13,469 nucleotides of DNA from Acidimicrobiales bacterium (lineage in GTDB: Bacteria > Actinomycetota > Acidimicrobiia > Acidimicrobiales > VFJN01), in contig JAFGPU010000324.1 of assembly GCA_016936035.1 (NCBI GenBank), positions 1-13,469 of the forward strand, in the 5' to 3' direction. Positions 12,132 through 13,469 of this stretch are shown piece after piece. Each line of letters starts with the position of its first letter. Position 1 is the stretch's first letter. The notes beneath the pieces are model-generated. The model ran no database searches. It was given only the letters and a program-made list of their open reading frames with translations, and was not told where the DNA came from. The position numbers and the translations under genes were made by a program.

Positions 12132-13061
12132 CTATTCGGCCGCCGGTTCGAGCAGGCTCAGGGCGAGGCCGTCGAGGATGTCGGCCTCGGACACCACCAT
12201 CTCGTCGAAGCCGAACCGTCGGAACAGGGCGACGAGCACGCAGCAGCCCCCCACGATGACGTCGGCCCGCGCCTCCTCGAGTCCCGGGTTGTGGATGCGG
12301 TCGGCGCGCGCCTCGGTGGCCAGGGTGCGGAACACGTCCTCGGCGGCGGCGTGGGTGAGCCGGAAGTGGTGGATGCGGTCGCGGTCGTAGGTGGCGAGGC
12401 CGATCTCGACGGCCGCCACGGTGGTGATGGTGCCGGCCAGGCCCACCAGCGTGCGGGCATCGGCGACCGAGGGAACCTCGCGCACCACGTCGTCGAGGTA
12501 GGCGTCGGTCAGGCTGATGCAGGCGGTCAGCTCCTCGGGCAGCGGCGGGTCGTGCGCCAGGAACTTCTCGGTGAGCCGCACGCAGCCCACGTCGACCGAG
12601 ATCACCCCCTCGACCCGGTCGGTGCCGACGATGAACTCGGTCGACCCCCCGCCGATGTCGACGATGAGGAACGGCCCGAGGGCGTGGTCGAGATCGCCCG
12701 TGGCGCCGAGGAACGACAGCCGGCCCTCCTCGTCGCCGCTCAGCAGCTCGGGCCGGATGCCCACCAGCTCCTCGACGGCGTCGAAGAACTCGTCGCGGTT
12801 GGCGGCGTCGCGAGCGGCGGAGGTGGCCGCGGCCCGCACGCGCTCGACGCCGTGGCGGTCGAGGATCTCGCGGTAGCCACGCAGGCACGCGAGCGTCCGC
12901 TCGACCGCCTCGTCCGCGAGGCGCCCCGTGGCCCCGACACCCTGGCCCAGCCGCGTGATGGTGTTGTGGCGCTCGACGATGTCGAGACCGTTGCCCGCGG
13001 GGCGTGCCACCAGCACGCGGGTGGAGTTGGTGCCCATGTCGAGGGACGCGATGGCCGTCAT
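12132..13061 (-). CDS. ppx: Short exopolyphosphatase / GppA family phosphatase
   Basis: Encodes 309 residues: the two actin-like ATPase-fold lobes only, without the C-terminal HD/helical domains of E. coli Ppx, as in mycobacterial Rv0496/Rv1026. Phosphate-binding loop 1 is SLDMGTNSTR (6-15), TSAARDAANRDEF (80-92) and SGDEEGRLSF (108-117) are family blocks including the region of the catalytic glutamate, and loop 2 is VDIGGGSTEF (134-143). LVGLAGTITT further on is also typical. These enzymes release phosphate from polyphosphate or convert pppGpp to ppGpp; short forms differ in preference, so the substrate is open. ATG 13061 forms an ATGA overlap with the DUF501 stop and is preferred to upstream GTG codons, because MTAIASLDMGTNS is the conserved start. 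Confidence 0.92.
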   Translation of the reverse strand: MTAIASLDMGTNSTRVLVARPAGNGLDIVERHNTITRLGQGVGATGRLADEAVERTLACLRGYREILDRHGVERVRAAATSAARDAANRDEFFDAVEELVGIRPELLSGDEEGRLSFLGATGDLDHALGPFLIVDIGGGSTEFIVGTDRVEGVISVDVGCVRLTEKFLAHDPPLPEELTACISLTDAYLDDVVREVPSVADARTLVGLAGTITTVAAVEIGLATYDRDRIHHFRLTHAAAEDVFRTLATEARADRIHNPGLEEARADVIVGGCCVLVALFRRFGFDEMVVSEADILDGLALSLLEPAAE

Positions 13062-13469
13062 GACGGGGAAGTTATCGGGGGCGGCGGCCCCACCCGTTCG
13101 TCGACCCACCGGCCCACCGGGTCGTCTCCTCCCGCCAGGTACCAGGCGTAGTGGGCGTGCAGGCACTTGACGCCCGTGCGTGTGCCCCCCACGCCCCCGT
13201 ACGGGCGGGGCCCGGTGTGCCCTGGTGGCAGCGCCGCGGCGCGCTCGGCGGCGTAGCGCGCGTGGGCGGCGGCTAGCGCGTCGGGGTCGACCTCGCGCTC
13301 GGCCCGATCGACGCCCCCCTCACCCTCGAGCCGCGACACCCAGGTGCGCTCCGGCTCGCCCACCAACCAGTAGCGGGTCGGCATCGGCGTGCCGTCGTCG
13401 AGCAGGGGCGCGTTGCGGATGACGAGCGGTGAGCCGTCCGCGTGCCGCACCACCACCTCGTAGGCGCCC
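13058..13469 (-). CDS. DUF501 family protein (N-terminus outside the window)
   Basis: The frame is open through the right edge; the visible 136 residues lack the natural start. Family blocks are clear: VIRNAPLLDDGTPMPTRYWLVG, WVSRLEGEGGV, a helix DALAAAHARYAAERAA, and GGVGGTRTGVKCLHAHYAWYLAGG with the conserved Cys and His residues before GRWVDE. The function of DUF501 is not known; the Cys/His cluster could bind metal. In many actinobacteria the order is enolase, FtsB/DivIC-like septum protein, DUF501, ppx (for example Rv1023-Rv1026), so eno and ftsB are expected just beyond the right edge. A GTG at 13456 is in frame, but family residues (YEVVV) continue before it, so the gene is partial. 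The stop overlaps the ppx start by four bases. Confidence 0.9.
   Translation of the reverse strand, partial: GAYEVVVRHADGSPLVIRNAPLLDDGTPMPTRYWLVGEPERTWVSRLEGEGGVDRAEREVDPDALAAAHARYAAERAAALPPGHTGPRPYGGVGGTRTGVKCLHAHYAWYLAGGDDPVGRWVDERVGPPPPITSPS

Overview
The window is a GC-rich (roughly 70%) bacterial chromosomal segment, densely coded. Codon use, the gene families and the gene order (DUF501 next to a short Ppx/GppA, and a PlsC-like acyltransferase coupled to a non-catalytic-looking SDR, as in mycobacteria) point to Actinomycetota. Class Acidimicrobiia (Ilumatobacter-like) is my guess; this is inference, not a database result. I see no rRNA, tRNA, CRISPR array or insertion sequence.

Left block (1-2536): the start of a leftward fatty acid hydroxylase/sterol desaturase-family gene, cut by the window edge. 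It diverges from a rightward, translationally coupled pair: a PlsC-type acyltransferase (492-1496) and an NAD-binding SDR/epimerase-like protein (1496-2536).

Central block (2589-9454): the striking part. Four leftward paralogous genes (A 2589-4004, B 4251-5498, C 5793-7094, D 8162-9454) each encode a secreted protein with a signal peptide, a long Ala/Glu-rich coiled coil, a linker of variable length and a C-terminal VanY-type (M15B) zinc peptidase domain. They look like separate transcription units: gaps are 195-294 bp, and each upstream region carries the same heptamer GTAACGA 66-90 bp before the start codon. In A and B the motif sits inside identical GTGACA-N17-TACATT promoters. A, B and C share a conserved segment in the middle of the coiled coil that D has replaced with a Pro/Ala-rich linker. 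A rightward crotonase-family gene (7290-8045) lacking both canonical catalytic glutamates lies between C and D, and a perfect 14-bp hairpin separates it from D. I read the array as a lineage-specific expansion of regulated cell-wall hydrolases, resembling the FtsEX-activated coiled-coil hydrolases (CwlO/PcsB/RipC style) but with a DD-peptidase catalytic head.

Right block (9641-13469): a leftward, tightly packed operon-like series: DUF501 protein (cut by the right edge), a short exopolyphosphatase/GppA-type protein, an alanine-glyoxylate-type class V aminotransferase, a RimJ/RimL-type N-acetyltransferase, and a single-pass membrane protein with an extracytoplasmic domain. ATGA overlaps join DUF501 to ppx and the aminotransferase to the acetyltransferase. 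No stretch longer than 300 bases lacks a gene; the largest gap (5499-5792) holds the B promoter, a GC-rich leader and probable terminator structures for C.
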